From Aestuariispira insulae (GTDB taxonomy: Bacteria > Pseudomonadota > Alphaproteobacteria > UBA8366 > Aestuariispiraceae): DNA of 64,000 nucleotides. Below, in pieces: positions 53,290-61,661 of this stretch (the first letter of the stretch is position 1; every line of letters begins with the position of its first letter). Both the position numbers and the translations under genes were made by a program. The stretch spans positions 434,001 to 498,000 of the forward strand of contig NZ_QRDW01000002.1 in NCBI RefSeq assembly GCF_003385955.1, in the 5' to 3' direction. The notes beneath the pieces are model-generated. The model had not been told where the DNA came from. It saw only the letters and a list, made by a program, of their open reading frames with translations, and made no database searches.

Positions 53290-53371
53290 ACCGGAATTAC
53301 GCTCGCTGAGGAGAGAGAAGAGAGAGGAGAGAGTGCGGGCGTAATTCTTGTCCTTGTATTCTGGCCTGGCC
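53252..53371 (-). ncRNA. candidate 3'UTR small RNA with anti-Shine-Dalgarno loop
   Basis: On the minus strand just past the flgH stop, a hairpin is formed by the 9-bp arms GAATTACGC (53347-53339) and GCGTAATTC (53302-53294), extended inward by CGC/GCG beyond a C.A mismatch. Its 28-nt loop is all pyrimidine apart from the end A residues. The loop contains CTCTCTCCTC twice, complementary to GAGG Shine-Dalgarno sequences. The strong terminator at 53252-53289 follows directly. Stem, CU-rich loop and terminator are the layout of known alphaproteobacterial anti-Shine-Dalgarno small RNAs. Expression is unproven. Confidence 0.4.
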
Positions 53372-54124
53372 TTAGAAAGGCAGAATGATGTCGATGATCT
53401 GAGAACCGTATCTCGGCTGGGTCATGTCGCTGATATGACCGCGTCCGCCATAGGCAAGCCTGGCCTCGGCGATATCCTCATAGGCGATCTGGTTCGAGGT
53501 GGTGATATCCTGCGGGCGGATCACACCTGCGACCTGCAACTCCCTGACCTCGTAATTGACACGGGTTTCCTGGCGGCCGTGGATCACCAGATTGCCGTTA
53601 GGCAGGACCTGGGTGACAACAGCGGCGATTTCGAAATCGATATCCTCATCCCGGTCAACCACACCGCCGCCAACCTGTGAGACATCGGTGTCCACGCTCA
53701 AAAGCGACGTGGGGTCGATAGCCTCCGGTAAAATGGCACCGAGGGAAGCCTCGTAGCCCAGCAGGCTGGAGACGCCGGTCGTATCAGTGACAGTCCGAGT
53801 CCTTGTGGTGGAATTGTTCAAGGTAGCCTCATCATCTATGTCGATGATGACTGTAACAATGTCGCCGATCTCGTTGGCCCGCAAATCCTTCAGGAAGGCC
53901 CGGCTGCCCGGGCGCCACAGCGAGTTGGAATGCGGGGCCGCCTGCAGGGGCGAGGGCATGGGCATGGAAACGGGCTTGTAGTCCGGCTCGTGGGTCGGGT
54001 TGTTGATGGTGGCCAGTGTCGGCTCTTCGCCGACAGCTGCCAGGCGATTGAGCATATTGCAGCCAGACAGGGCTGTGCCGATGAGTAACGCGCAGGCCAG
54101 TTTGGAATAAATTTTGGTATTCAT
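53372..54124 (-). CDS. flgH: FlgH, flagellar L-ring lipoprotein
   Basis: The 250-residue outer-membrane lipoprotein has a lipobox LIGTALSGC, with the Cys near residue 22. The L-ring core includes SNSLWRPGSRAFLKDLRANE, IGDIVTVIIDIDDEATLNNS and GNLVIHGRQETRVNYEVREL. It forms the L-ring around the rod. It lies 13 bp after flgA in the same orientation. Confidence 0.95.
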   Translation of the reverse strand: MNTKIYSKLACALLIGTALSGCNMLNRLAAVGEEPTLATINNPTHEPDYKPVSMPMPSPLQAAPHSNSLWRPGSRAFLKDLRANEIGDIVTVIIDIDDEATLNNSTTRTRTVTDTTGVSSLLGYEASLGAILPEAIDPTSLLSVDTDVSQVGGGVVDRDEDIDFEIAAVVTQVLPNGNLVIHGRQETRVNYEVRELQVAGVIRPQDITTSNQIAYEDIAEARLAYGGRGHISDMTQPRYGSQIIDIILPF

Positions 54125-54136
54125 AATCCTAATCTC

Positions 54137-55135
54137 CTAACGCATGGCCGATTGGGTCGGCATGGCCACGGTGACCAGATTGGCTCCGGTGACTACGGCT
54201 TCGATGGTTTTGCCGCTGGTCAGGTTGCGTACCTGGATGATTTCACCCCGTGCGCCGGACTGCATGGCCTTGCCTTGCGCGGTCAGCTGCATGAAATCGG
54301 TTTGAAGTTCGACGGTGACACGGGTATTACGCTGGACCAGAATCGGTTCCTGGATATCATCCAGGGTGACTGCGTTTCCGGATATTAGCACCCGTTTGGC
54401 GGCCATTCCGATCAGGTGGTCAGCATCCGTGACGGCATGGCGCAGGATATCGGATTTGCGAACCCGGATGACCTGCAGGTCCCTTGCGGTAATGATCTCG
54501 TTTCGCATTAACCGCCTGGCGGGCACGGCCACTTCGATTATTTCGTAGATGCTGCCGCTGAGCGGAATGCTGGCCAGGATGTTGCCTTGTGCCGGTGCGA
54601 CGACTGTAGCGGAAAACCGACCGCTGCGCTGATCTATGTTGAGGTTACGTACGCGAATGCCTGGTTCGACATTGGTTGGCAGCTGGATGGACAGCAGATT
54701 GCGATCCAGGTCAATTTCGAATGGGCCTTCGCCTCGATATTTGTCTTCTATCTCAGCCCGGATCTGGCTGACCATCTGTTCGCTGTCGATCTCAATGCTG
54801 CTACGGGTAACGGTTGCAGTGTCCAGCTTGCTGGTCGGGCGCCAATCCAGACTATAGAAATTGGCAACACGCCAAAGCCAGCTGGCCTTGAGTGTGATGG
54901 ATTTGCCGGGGCCTGGCGCGCGGGCAATGGTCCGCTCTGCATATTTATCAACATTCAGGAAAACATCGCCGAGCCGTATCTGGTCGTTATCGACGCTGAC
55001 TTGTGAGCGCAGCATGACAGGCGCACTGATGGTATCCTTGTCCGTCGCGGCTGCCGGACCGGTCAGACCGATCGTGAAGGCGATGGTCAGGCCGGACAGC
55101 AGTCGGGAGAAATGCCGGGTGATATGATTTCTCAT
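54137..55135 (-). CDS. flgA: FlgA, P-ring assembly chaperone
   Basis: The roughly 332-residue periplasmic protein has a signal peptide (HFSRLLSGLTIAFTIGLTGP then AAA) and the C-terminal FlgA/SAF region (VPARRLMRNEIITARDLQVI, GNAVTLDDIQEPILVQRNTR, GKTIEAVVTGANLVTVAMPT). It helps FlgI polymerise into the P-ring. GAGAGGAAGAGG precedes the ATG at 55135. An earlier in-frame ATG at 55180 overlaps the flgG stop but would add a charged leader before the signal peptide. Confidence 0.9.
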   Translation of the reverse strand: MRNHITRHFSRLLSGLTIAFTIGLTGPAAATDKDTISAPVMLRSQVSVDNDQIRLGDVFLNVDKYAERTIARAPGPGKSITLKASWLWRVANFYSLDWRPTSKLDTATVTRSSIEIDSEQMVSQIRAEIEDKYRGEGPFEIDLDRNLLSIQLPTNVEPGIRVRNLNIDQRSGRFSATVVAPAQGNILASIPLSGSIYEIIEVAVPARRLMRNEIITARDLQVIRVRKSDILRHAVTDADHLIGMAAKRVLISGNAVTLDDIQEPILVQRNTRVTVELQTDFMQLTAQGKAMQSGARGEIIQVRNLTSGKTIEAVVTGANLVTVAMPTQSAMR

Positions 55136-55179
55136 TTTCCTCTTCCTCTCTTCCCTGGGTTTTTGTCCGTTAACTCTCA

Positions 55180-55965
55180 TCAGGTGACCTGGGTCATCTG
55201 CTGCATCATTTCATCCGAGGTTTCGATGACCTTGGAGTTCATTTCGTATGCGCGCTGCGCGGTGATCAAATTCGTGATCTCTTCCACCACATTCACGTTC
55301 GAGGTTTCCAGGAACCCCTGCTGAATGCTGCCAAACCCGGTTGAATCCGGATTGCCTGTCGTCGGGCCGCCGGAGGCGGCTGTTTCGAGATACAGATTAT
55401 CCCCGATCGCCAGCAGGCCGGCCTGGTTGGAAAAGCTGGCCAGCTGGATCTGGCCCAGATTGGACTGGGCAACCTGTCCGTCGATGGTGGCCAAAACTTC
55501 GCCGCTGCTGTTGACGGTAATGTCGATGGTGTTGTCGGGCACGGTGATACCGGGGTTAACCTGGAAGCCATCGGCGGTGACGATGGTGCCTTCTGAATCA
55601 AGCTGGAAGGAGCCTGCGCGGGTATAGGCGGTTTCCCCGCTTGGCAGGGTTACCTGGAAATATCCGTTGCCGTTGATCGCCAGATCCAGTGTGTTTTCTG
55701 TCAATGTCAGGTTGCCAGCCTCGGTAATTCTGTAAACAGCGGCGGTTTTTACGCCGAGGCCAACCTGCACACCTACCGGCACAATGGTTCCGGTATCAGA
55801 CGAAGCAGAGCCCACACGCCGCTGGTTCTGATACAAAAGATCCTGGAACTCAGCACGCCGGCGCTGATAGGCGGTGGTGTTCATATTGGCGATGTTGTTG
55901 GAAATCACTTCCACGTTCAGCTGCTGGGCCAGCATGCCCGTCGCGCCGATACTCAATGAACGCAT
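55180..55965 (-). CDS. flgG: FlgG, distal rod protein
   Basis: The 261-residue protein shows the FlgG hallmarks: MRSLSIGATGMLAQQLNVEV, NNIANMNTTAYQRRRAEFQD and FGSIQQGFLETSNVNVVEEI, then the coil MNSKVIETSDEMMQQ. It forms the distal rod between the P- and L-rings. It lies 81 bp after flgF. Confidence 0.97.
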   Translation of the reverse strand: MRSLSIGATGMLAQQLNVEVISNNIANMNTTAYQRRRAEFQDLLYQNQRRVGSASSDTGTIVPVGVQVGLGVKTAAVYRITEAGNLTLTENTLDLAINGNGYFQVTLPSGETAYTRAGSFQLDSEGTIVTADGFQVNPGITVPDNTIDITVNSSGEVLATIDGQVAQSNLGQIQLASFSNQAGLLAIGDNLYLETAASGGPTTGNPDSTGFGSIQQGFLETSNVNVVEEITNLITAQRAYEMNSKVIETSDEMMQQMTQVT

Positions 55966-56046
55966 GATTTCTCTCCTTTTCTGGCGTGTCCTGCCGACGG
56001 GCGGGTGTCGCCTGGTTATTCATAAAACAGGTGAGGGGATGCGGGA

Positions 56047-56763
56047 TCAGGACTGTCGGGACAGTTTATCGATCGCCTTTTTCATCCGGTCGTTTTCCTG
56101 TTTGATAAAATTCTGCACGGACTGGTATTCGCGTTGCACCATGATCATCCGGCTCAGCTCAATGATCGGCTGCACGTTGGAATCCTCCAGCATGCCCTGA
56201 ACCAGCTGTGGCGAGGTGATCTCTTCCGGTTCCTGTTCAGTGGAATACAGACCGTTAGCGCCTTTTTTCAGGTCATATTCATCCTCGAACTTCACGATGG
56301 AAAGCTTGCCGATCACGGCTTCGGATGTGGACATCGTGCCGTCCGGCGCAATGGATATTTCGCCTTGGCCCGCCGGGACCACCAAAGGCGCACCGGCACT
56401 TTTCACCGGATGGCCTTCGCTGTCGACCAGTTGGCCGCCGGCATCGAGCTGAAAGCGGCCGTGGCGTGTGTAGCGATCACCCAGCGGGGTTTCCACGATG
56501 AAATATCCATCGCCGGAGATGGCAACATCCAATGGGTTGCCGGTCGTGGTCAGGGGGCCTTCGCGGATGTCGCGGGCTAGGCCGATATCCTGCACGAAAG
56601 ACAGCTTCTCGCTATTTTTCGTCCGGTCCAGGAACTCCTGGAATACAACCTTCTCCGCCTTGTAGGCCGGGGTGTTCGCATTGGCGATGTTGTTTGCCAC
56701 GATGTTCATCTCCGTGCGGAGTGTCATCTGGCGCGACAATGCAATGTAGGAGGTATTCTCCAT
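56047..56763 (-). CDS. flgF: FlgF, proximal rod protein
   Basis: The 238-residue rod protein has the N-terminal coil MENTSYIALSRQMTLRTEMN, then IVANNIANANTPAYKAEKVV and LDVAISGDGYFIVETPLGDR. The C-terminal coil MVQREYQSVQNFIKQENDRM completes it. It heads the flgF-flgG-flgA-flgH operon under a sigma-54 promoter. Confidence 0.95.
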   Translation of the reverse strand: MENTSYIALSRQMTLRTEMNIVANNIANANTPAYKAEKVVFQEFLDRTKNSEKLSFVQDIGLARDIREGPLTTTGNPLDVAISGDGYFIVETPLGDRYTRHGRFQLDAGGQLVDSEGHPVKSAGAPLVVPAGQGEISIAPDGTMSTSEAVIGKLSIVKFEDEYDLKKGANGLYSTEQEPEEITSPQLVQGMLEDSNVQPIIELSRMIMVQREYQSVQNFIKQENDRMKKAIDKLSRQS

Positions 56764-57114
56764 TGGGTGCTCCTCTCATTTCCCATCCGGTTTCTCAGGC
56801 CGGAACTCTCTCGGCGGTCATAGGAGCAAAGGCTGTGCCAGAAATGGAAAAATGAATTATTTCAGTTGGATAAGTAAAGATTTGCCCCCGTGGGAAGCTG
56901 TGGTCGGGCATGGGGAGGGCGGAAAAAATGGTGGTTGATGGCAAGATTTTCCCTGGAGGGCGGCAAGGAATTTCCGGCTCAGTAAAGCCTGGCTGGGATT
57001 ATGGGGGTTTTTGCCGTCTTTTCTTTGCCGGGATAATAATTATGTTTATTTCACTGTGAGTCGGTTAGTATTTCGGATGGTTAAAGTGTTGTATTTATAT
57101 TCGGGGCCAATGGT
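56764..57114. other. divergent promoter region between flgF and fliL
   Basis: This 351-bp stretch contains the flgF sigma-54 promoter (56825-56840) on the minus strand. The fliL side is AT-rich near 57030-57095 and has no correctly spaced sigma-54 element, so fliL is probably read by another sigma factor. No gene is supported. Confidence 0.5.
56825..56840 (-). promoter_or_regulatory. sigma-54 promoter of flgF-flgG-flgA-flgH
   Basis: The minus strand reads TGGCACAGCCTTTGCT, an essentially perfect sigma-54 site (TGGCACA-N4-TTGCT) with GG-N10-GC spacing. The leader would be about 52 nt. Confidence 0.85.
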
Positions 57115-57651
57115 ATGAGCGAAGAAGCCGAAGATATTGATGATGCCGACGAAGAAGGCGGTGGTGGCAGAGTCAGTGGCAAGAAGCTGGTTTTGTTCAT
57201 TGCCTTGCCGATTCTGCTTCTGATCGGTGCGGCTGCCGGTGTGTTTTTCTCCGGTGTGCTGGATCCCTTGCTCGGGGAAACGCCGGAAGAGGAGATGCTT
57301 ACCGAAGAAGAAGGCATGGAAGGGCCTGCTCGCGGATCGAACGAGCCGGGCGTGTTCGTTGATCTTGATGAGATCCTGGTCACATTGAATACGGCCGGCA
57401 CCAAGCAGAAATTCCTCAAGTTGCAAGTGACCTTTGAACTTGAGAAAGCGGAAGACGAAGCCAGGATAGAGGCGGTAAAGCCGCGGATCATTGACAATTT
57501 CCAGGTGTTCCTGCGCGAACTGCGTCTGGAGGAACTGGAAGGAAGCCAGGGGGTTTACCGGATCAAGGAAGAACTCTTGAACCGGGTGAACCAGGCGGTG
57601 CATCCGACCAAGATCAAGGATGTCTTGTTTAAGGATATGCTGATCCAATAG
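57115..57651 (+). CDS. fliL: FliL, flagellar stator-associated membrane protein
   Basis: The 178-residue protein has an acidic, disordered cytoplasmic N-terminus, one transmembrane helix (about 24-44, LVLFIALPILLLIGAAAGVF) and a periplasmic FliL domain (VDLDEILVTLNTAGTKQKFL, LKLQVTFELEKAED). FliL surrounds the stator and supports torque. It opens the fliL-fliM-DUF6468-motE group. Confidence 0.94.
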   Translation: MSEEAEDIDDADEEGGGGRVSGKKLVLFIALPILLLIGAAAGVFFSGVLDPLLGETPEEEMLTEEEGMEGPARGSNEPGVFVDLDEILVTLNTAGTKQKFLKLQVTFELEKAEDEARIEAVKPRIIDNFQVFLRELRLEELEGSQGVYRIKEELLNRVNQAVHPTKIKDVLFKDMLIQ

Positions 57652-57772
57652 GGCTGGCGCGTTTTTTGCTGAGTGTGTTTTTCACGGCTTCGTGCCCGGA
57701 AAATGTTGGTTTATACTGTAACGGTCGGAACATGATAGCTTTTGCTGGTTTTTGTGTTCCTCGGACAAGCGG

Positions 57773-58843
57773 ATGATGATGGTTGACGACGAATCAGATC
57801 TGACGGAAGACGGTGAAGAGGATGATGCGTTAGCGGCCGAATGGGCGGCGATGGCGGATGAGGATTCCGAGCCGGCCATGGGCGCCGCCGCTGCGCGCGT
57901 GCTCAACCAGGATGAAATTGACAGTCTGCTGGGTTTCCAGGAAGGCGCTGATGACGGCAGCCAGTCGGGGATCGAGGCGATTATCGATTCCGGCATGGTC
58001 TCTTATGAGCGCCTGCCGATGCTGGAGGTGGTCTATGACCGCTTGGTACGCATGATGTCCACATCCATGCGTAATTTTACCTCTGATAACGTGGAAGTCA
58101 GCCTGGATAATATTACCTCCATCCGTTTTGGCGATTACCTGAATTCCATTCCGCTGCCTGCTATGTTGGCGGTTTTCAAGGCCGAGGAATGGGATAACTA
58201 TGGTCTGATCACGGTCGACAGCTCGCTTATCTACTCGATTGTGGATGTTCTTCTTGGCGGACGCCGAGGCACGGCGGCCATGCGGATTGAGGGGCGGCCC
58301 TATACCACCATCGAACGCAACCTTGTGGAACGGATGATTGCGGTGGTGCTGGCGGATCTGTCCGCAGCATTTGACCCGTTGAGTTCGGTTTCCATGCGGT
58401 TTGACCGGTTGGAGACCAACCCGCGCTTTGCCACCATTGCCCGACCGGCCAACGCCGCGATTTTGGCGCGTTTCCGGATCGATATGGAAGACCGGGGCGG
58501 TCGGCTGGAACTGTTGCTGCCCTATGCGACATTGGAGCCTGTGCGTGAGCTGCTGCTGCAGATGTTCATGGGGGAGAAATTCGGTCGCGACTCGATCTGG
58601 GAAAACCATCTGGCGACCGAACTTTGGTTTACCGAGGTGCCGATCGAAGTGGTTCTGGATGAAGTCAGCAGCACCCTGGGTGATGTGCTGGATTGGGAAC
58701 CTGGAACATTCCTGCCGTTGCAGGTGAATGCGGATTCACCCGTTGAATTGCGTTGTGGCAATGTGCCCATGTTCAAAGGCGCGATGGGGCGCCGTGGCGG
58801 CAATATCGCCGTTCGGATTGATTCGAAGATGGAAGGTGAGTGA
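57773..58843 (+). CDS. fliM: FliM, flagellar motor switch protein
   Basis: The roughly 356-residue FliM has an acidic N-terminus (EDGEEDDALAAEWAAMADED), then VLNQDEIDSLLGFQEG as in the FliM start. The middle CheC-like domain includes YERLPMLEVVYDRLVRMMST and MRNFTSDNVEVSLDNI. The C-terminal SpoA region follows. It binds CheY-P and forms the C-ring with FliN. The start is one of three ATGs at 57773-57779; a GTG at 57752 would add seven residues. Confidence 0.94.
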   Translation: MMMVDDESDLTEDGEEDDALAAEWAAMADEDSEPAMGAAAARVLNQDEIDSLLGFQEGADDGSQSGIEAIIDSGMVSYERLPMLEVVYDRLVRMMSTSMRNFTSDNVEVSLDNITSIRFGDYLNSIPLPAMLAVFKAEEWDNYGLITVDSSLIYSIVDVLLGGRRGTAAMRIEGRPYTTIERNLVERMIAVVLADLSAAFDPLSSVSMRFDRLETNPRFATIARPANAAILARFRIDMEDRGGRLELLLPYATLEPVRELLLQMFMGEKFGRDSIWENHLATELWFTEVPIEVVLDEVSSTLGDVLDWEPGTFLPLQVNADSPVELRCGNVPMFKGAMGRRGGNIAVRIDSKMEGE

Positions 58844-58848
58844 CGGTC

Positions 58849-59361
58849 ATGGAATTCACCGATTTTGGCATTTTGATCGATCTGGTTTTCATCGGTCTGC
58901 TCATCGCGGTGCTGGTATATGCGGTCCGGTTGAACCGGCATATCTCCGCCCTGCACAACAACAAAGCGGAACTGGAAAAACTGTTGGGCGGATTTGTCGC
59001 GTCGACGGAGCGGGCGGAAGAGGCCATCCAGAAAGTTAAGCGTCATACTCAGGAAAATATCGAAGCGGTCCAGGATGCGGTGGGCAAGGCGGAAACATTG
59101 CGCGCCGATCTGAGCTATATGCTTGATCGTGGCGAGGAAATTGCCAATCGCCTGGAAGAGGGTATCCGGTCCGGGCGCACCGCCTATCAGGCGGGTGGCC
59201 GGTCTGAGCCAGCCGTGGAGGCGGCGCAGGCCGGCAGTGGCGCCGCAGCTAAGGAAGGGGGCGTTTCGAAGCCTCAATCCAAGGAGCGGCCTGCCGGAGA
59301 AAACGAGGTTAAGGCAAAATCCAAAGCGGATCTGCTGAAAGCCCTTCAGGGTATGAGATAG
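58849..59361 (+). CDS. DUF6468 flagellar-operon membrane protein
   Basis: The roughly 170-residue protein has one N-terminal transmembrane helix (about 8-28, ILIDLVFIGLLIAVLVYAVR), then a long charged coiled coil (about 40-110) and an Ala/Lys-rich tail. It matches the DUF6468 proteins that lie between fliM and motE in alphaproteobacteria. A role in stator or rotor assembly is possible but unproven. The ATG at 58849 has AGGTGAG about 10 nt upstream; a GTG at 58840 overlaps the fliM stop. Confidence 0.75.
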   Translation: MEFTDFGILIDLVFIGLLIAVLVYAVRLNRHISALHNNKAELEKLLGGFVASTERAEEAIQKVKRHTQENIEAVQDAVGKAETLRADLSYMLDRGEEIANRLEEGIRSGRTAYQAGGRSEPAVEAAQAGSGAAAKEGGVSKPQSKERPAGENEVKAKSKADLLKALQGMR

Positions 59362-59366
59362 GGCTG

Positions 59367-60068
59367 ATGTCCATGCGTATCGGATTATTTCCCATATTGA
59401 TTTTTGCTTCGGTCCTGATGATCACTGTCAAACTTGGCTCTGTTTGGCAGGGCTTTGACAGCGAATCCCCGGAAGTGCGTGGTTTTAAAGCGCCGGTTTT
59501 TGGTGGCAGTGCGGCTGTCGCCCAGGAAGAGGCGCCACCTGTGGGAGAGGAAGTGCCGGCTCTGGATGGCGGCGATGAGATTCCCGAAGACATGCTGCCG
59601 GCGGAGACCATTGATGTGGATGACCCTCTGGCGGAGGGGGATTATTCCGATTTGAGCTCTGGCGAGCGGCTGCTGCTGCACGAGCTTGTTGCACGTCGGC
59701 GCGAACTGAATATCCGGGAGCAGAGGCTGCAGGAGCGCGAGGCACTTCTGCGCGGTGTTGAGATGCAGTTGCTGGAAAAGCAGGAGCGGTTGACGGAAAT
59801 CAAGGCTGAGATTGATGATCTGCTCAAGGTTTATCAGCAAGAACAGCGGGACGAAGCCAAAAAACTGGTGAATATTTATTCGAATATGAAGCCTAAATCC
59901 GCGGCCCAGATTTTCAACGAAATGGAAATGGAAACCCTGTTGGCAGTTTTACGCGGCATGCAGGAACGGAAAATCGCACCAATTATGGCGGCGATGCAGC
60001 CAGAAAAAGCACGCCTAGTCACACGTGAGTTGGCGGAAATCAGGAAACTGCCTGAATTGCCGCAGTGA
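59367..60068 (+). CDS. motE: MotE-family flagellar protein
   Basis: The 233-residue protein has an N-terminal signal or membrane anchor (GLFPILIFASVLMITVKLG), an acidic linker and a coiled coil (about 90-160). It ends in the MotE/MgtE-N-like domain NMKPKSAAQIFNEMEMETLL. In Sinorhizobium, MotE is a periplasmic chaperone for MotC, which modulates the stator. A possible MotC counterpart is the large secreted protein starting at 62380. Confidence 0.85.
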   Translation: MSMRIGLFPILIFASVLMITVKLGSVWQGFDSESPEVRGFKAPVFGGSAAVAQEEAPPVGEEVPALDGGDEIPEDMLPAETIDVDDPLAEGDYSDLSSGERLLLHELVARRRELNIREQRLQEREALLRGVEMQLLEKQERLTEIKAEIDDLLKVYQQEQRDEAKKLVNIYSNMKPKSAAQIFNEMEMETLLAVLRGMQERKIAPIMAAMQPEKARLVTRELAEIRKLPELPQ

Positions 60069-60170
60069 TTCGCACATGCGTTGTTTCAGGAATTTGCCTC
60101 AATGCTTCAATAATTCCTTAAGGAGTCAGTTGATACAGTGATTCCAAGGGTATAAGCTAACGCTCGGTCA

Positions 60171-60197
60171 GTCTTGTCTTGCTTTTTATTACAAGAC
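60171..60197. repeat. inverted repeat upstream of cheY
   Basis: GTCTTGT (60171-60177) and ACAAGAC (60191-60197) form a 7-bp stem around a T-rich loop, about 125 bp before cheY and about 105 bp after motE. It may be a weak terminator for the fliL-motE group or a regulatory site of cheY. Confidence 0.35.
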
Positions 60198-60320
60198 GGC
60201 CAAGAATTAGACGGTTCCTGATACGGAGAAAAAAATCGGGAACAGGGTTTGATCCAGAAAGGCGGGGCCGTATTATCACGTCTGCGCTGTTGTATTGGGA
60301 ATGTTTGACCGGAGGACACC

Positions 60321-60707
60321 ATGGCTGTCGACATGAACATGCCGATCTTGATCGTCGATGATTACAAGACGATGCTGCGAATTATTCGGAACCTTCTGAA
60401 ACAGCTTGGGTTCAACAATGTAGACGAAGCCATTGATGGCAGCGATGCGTTGGCAAAGCTGCGGGCTAAGGATTATGGTCTGGTCATCTCTGACTGGAAC
60501 ATGGAGCCGATGACCGGTATCCAGCTGCTGCGCGAAGTGCGGGCAGATGAGAAGATGCGCGATATGCCTTTCATCATGATCACGGCGGAAAGTAAAACCG
60601 AAAACGTGATCGCGGCCAAGGAAGCCGGTGTGAGCAACTATATCGTAAAGCCGTTCAATGCTGCGACATTGAAGGCGAAATTGACCAGTGTGATCGGAAA
60701 CTTCTGA
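60321..60707 (+). CDS. cheY: CheY chemotaxis response regulator
   Basis: The 128-residue single receiver domain has the acidic pair in ILIVDDYKTM (D12/D13), the phospho-acceptor Asp in LVISDWNMEPMTG (about D56), the switch Thr in ITAES (about T87) and Lys in YIVKPF (about K108). It binds FliM to reverse rotation. No cheA, cheW or cheB lies near. The Shine-Dalgarno sequence GGAGG precedes the ATG. Confidence 0.95.
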   Translation: MAVDMNMPILIVDDYKTMLRIIRNLLKQLGFNNVDEAIDGSDALAKLRAKDYGLVISDWNMEPMTGIQLLREVRADEKMRDMPFIMITAESKTENVIAAKEAGVSNYIVKPFNAATLKAKLTSVIGNF

Positions 60708-60761
60708 TCCCTGAAGGGAACAAGGCGGCCTCCCAATGCTGGAGGATGCGCTGTGATCCGG

Positions 60762-60798
60762 AAAAGCCGGGAAGCTTCAAATGCTTACCCGGCTTTTT
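60762..60798 (+). terminator. rho-independent terminator after cheY
   Basis: AAAAGCCGGG (60762-60771) pairs with CCCGGCTTTTT (60788-60798), and an inner AAGC/GCTT stem closes on a 7-nt loop. The downstream T run is included in the stem. Confidence 0.9.
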
Positions 60799-60863
60799 GT
60801 TTCCGCAAAACCGCTCTTTCTGCTATAAAATTAATAGATTTAGACAGCGTTTCCGGAACCTGA

Positions 60864-61661
60864 ATGGAAAGCAAGGAACAACAGACCTATAAGAGTAAAG
60901 ATACAGGACCAGTCATGTTCCTGAGCTTGTTCTTGTTGCTGCTCGCTTTTTTCATTCTGCTAAATGCGCTTTCCACCTTTGAGGAAACCAAATCCCGCAA
61001 GGTGATTCAGTCGGTTGCCTCGACCTTCCAGGCGCAACTGGCAAAAAAAAATGTGCGTGAGATCCTGATTTCCACTTTGGGGCCGGTTCCGCAGCCGGAA
61101 GAGGTGATGGCCGAGGTTGAGCGGCTCTGGATCACGGCAATACCGTTGACAACCGTTGAGACATTAACGGAAGGCCGGGTCATGCAGTTTGAAATGCCGG
61201 TCAACGATCTCTTCATTGGCGGGCAGCTCGATGTTCGGGCCGACCGCAAGGATCTGATCAAGGCCACGGCTCTTGCACTGGCGGCAAGACTTGAAGGGTT
61301 TACATCCGAAATGCAGTTTGTCATGGGCGTGGACGACCTGCGGGATGTGAAGACAACCCTTCCGGTGATCCCGCCTAAAGAAGAGGAAGCGGACCCGGAA
61401 CCGGAACAGCCGGCAGGGTCGTTCGATTTTCTGAATTTGCATGATCCGTTGGAGACCATCATCCGGGAAGATGATTCGGATGATCGCAACCTGTCCTTTG
61501 CGCGGGCCGCCAACTTTGCCCGGGCGCTGGTAGGGGCCGGTGCACCGCCATCCGGGGTTTCCATCGGCCTGCTGAAAGGCGATTCACGCAATATCAGGAT
61601 GCGTTTTTATATCCATCCTGATGATGAGAGTTTTAATACTTTCGATAATCTGTCGGAATGA
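60864..61661 (+). CDS. MotB-like membrane protein lacking the ion-binding aspartate
   Basis: The 265-residue protein has a MotB-type layout: a short cytoplasmic N-terminus, one transmembrane helix (about 16-36, PVMFLSLFLLLLAFFILLNA), a plug-like helix and a C-terminal domain. The usual Phe-Ala/Gly-Asp motif is missing, so the ion-binding Asp is absent. The C-terminal region NLSFARAANFARALVGAGAP resembles the OmpA-like W-x-L-S-x-x-R-A-x-x-V helix, but the T-D-x-x-P motif is not present. It is translationally coupled (ATGA) to the true motB. A regulatory or hetero-stator role is inferred. Confidence 0.75.
   Translation: MESKEQQTYKSKDTGPVMFLSLFLLLLAFFILLNALSTFEETKSRKVIQSVASTFQAQLAKKNVREILISTLGPVPQPEEVMAEVERLWITAIPLTTVETLTEGRVMQFEMPVNDLFIGGQLDVRADRKDLIKATALALAARLEGFTSEMQFVMGVDDLRDVKTTLPVIPPKEEEADPEPEQPAGSFDFLNLHDPLETIIREDDSDDRNLSFARAANFARALVGAGAPPSGVSIGLLKGDSRNIRMRFYIHPDDESFNTFDNLSE

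Noticed and set aside
53305-53334. GA-rich tract as simple low-complexity repeat
   Set aside because: Rejected as an unexplained repeat because it is bounded by a 9-bp inverted repeat and followed by a terminator on the minus strand; it is treated as the loop of a candidate RNA.
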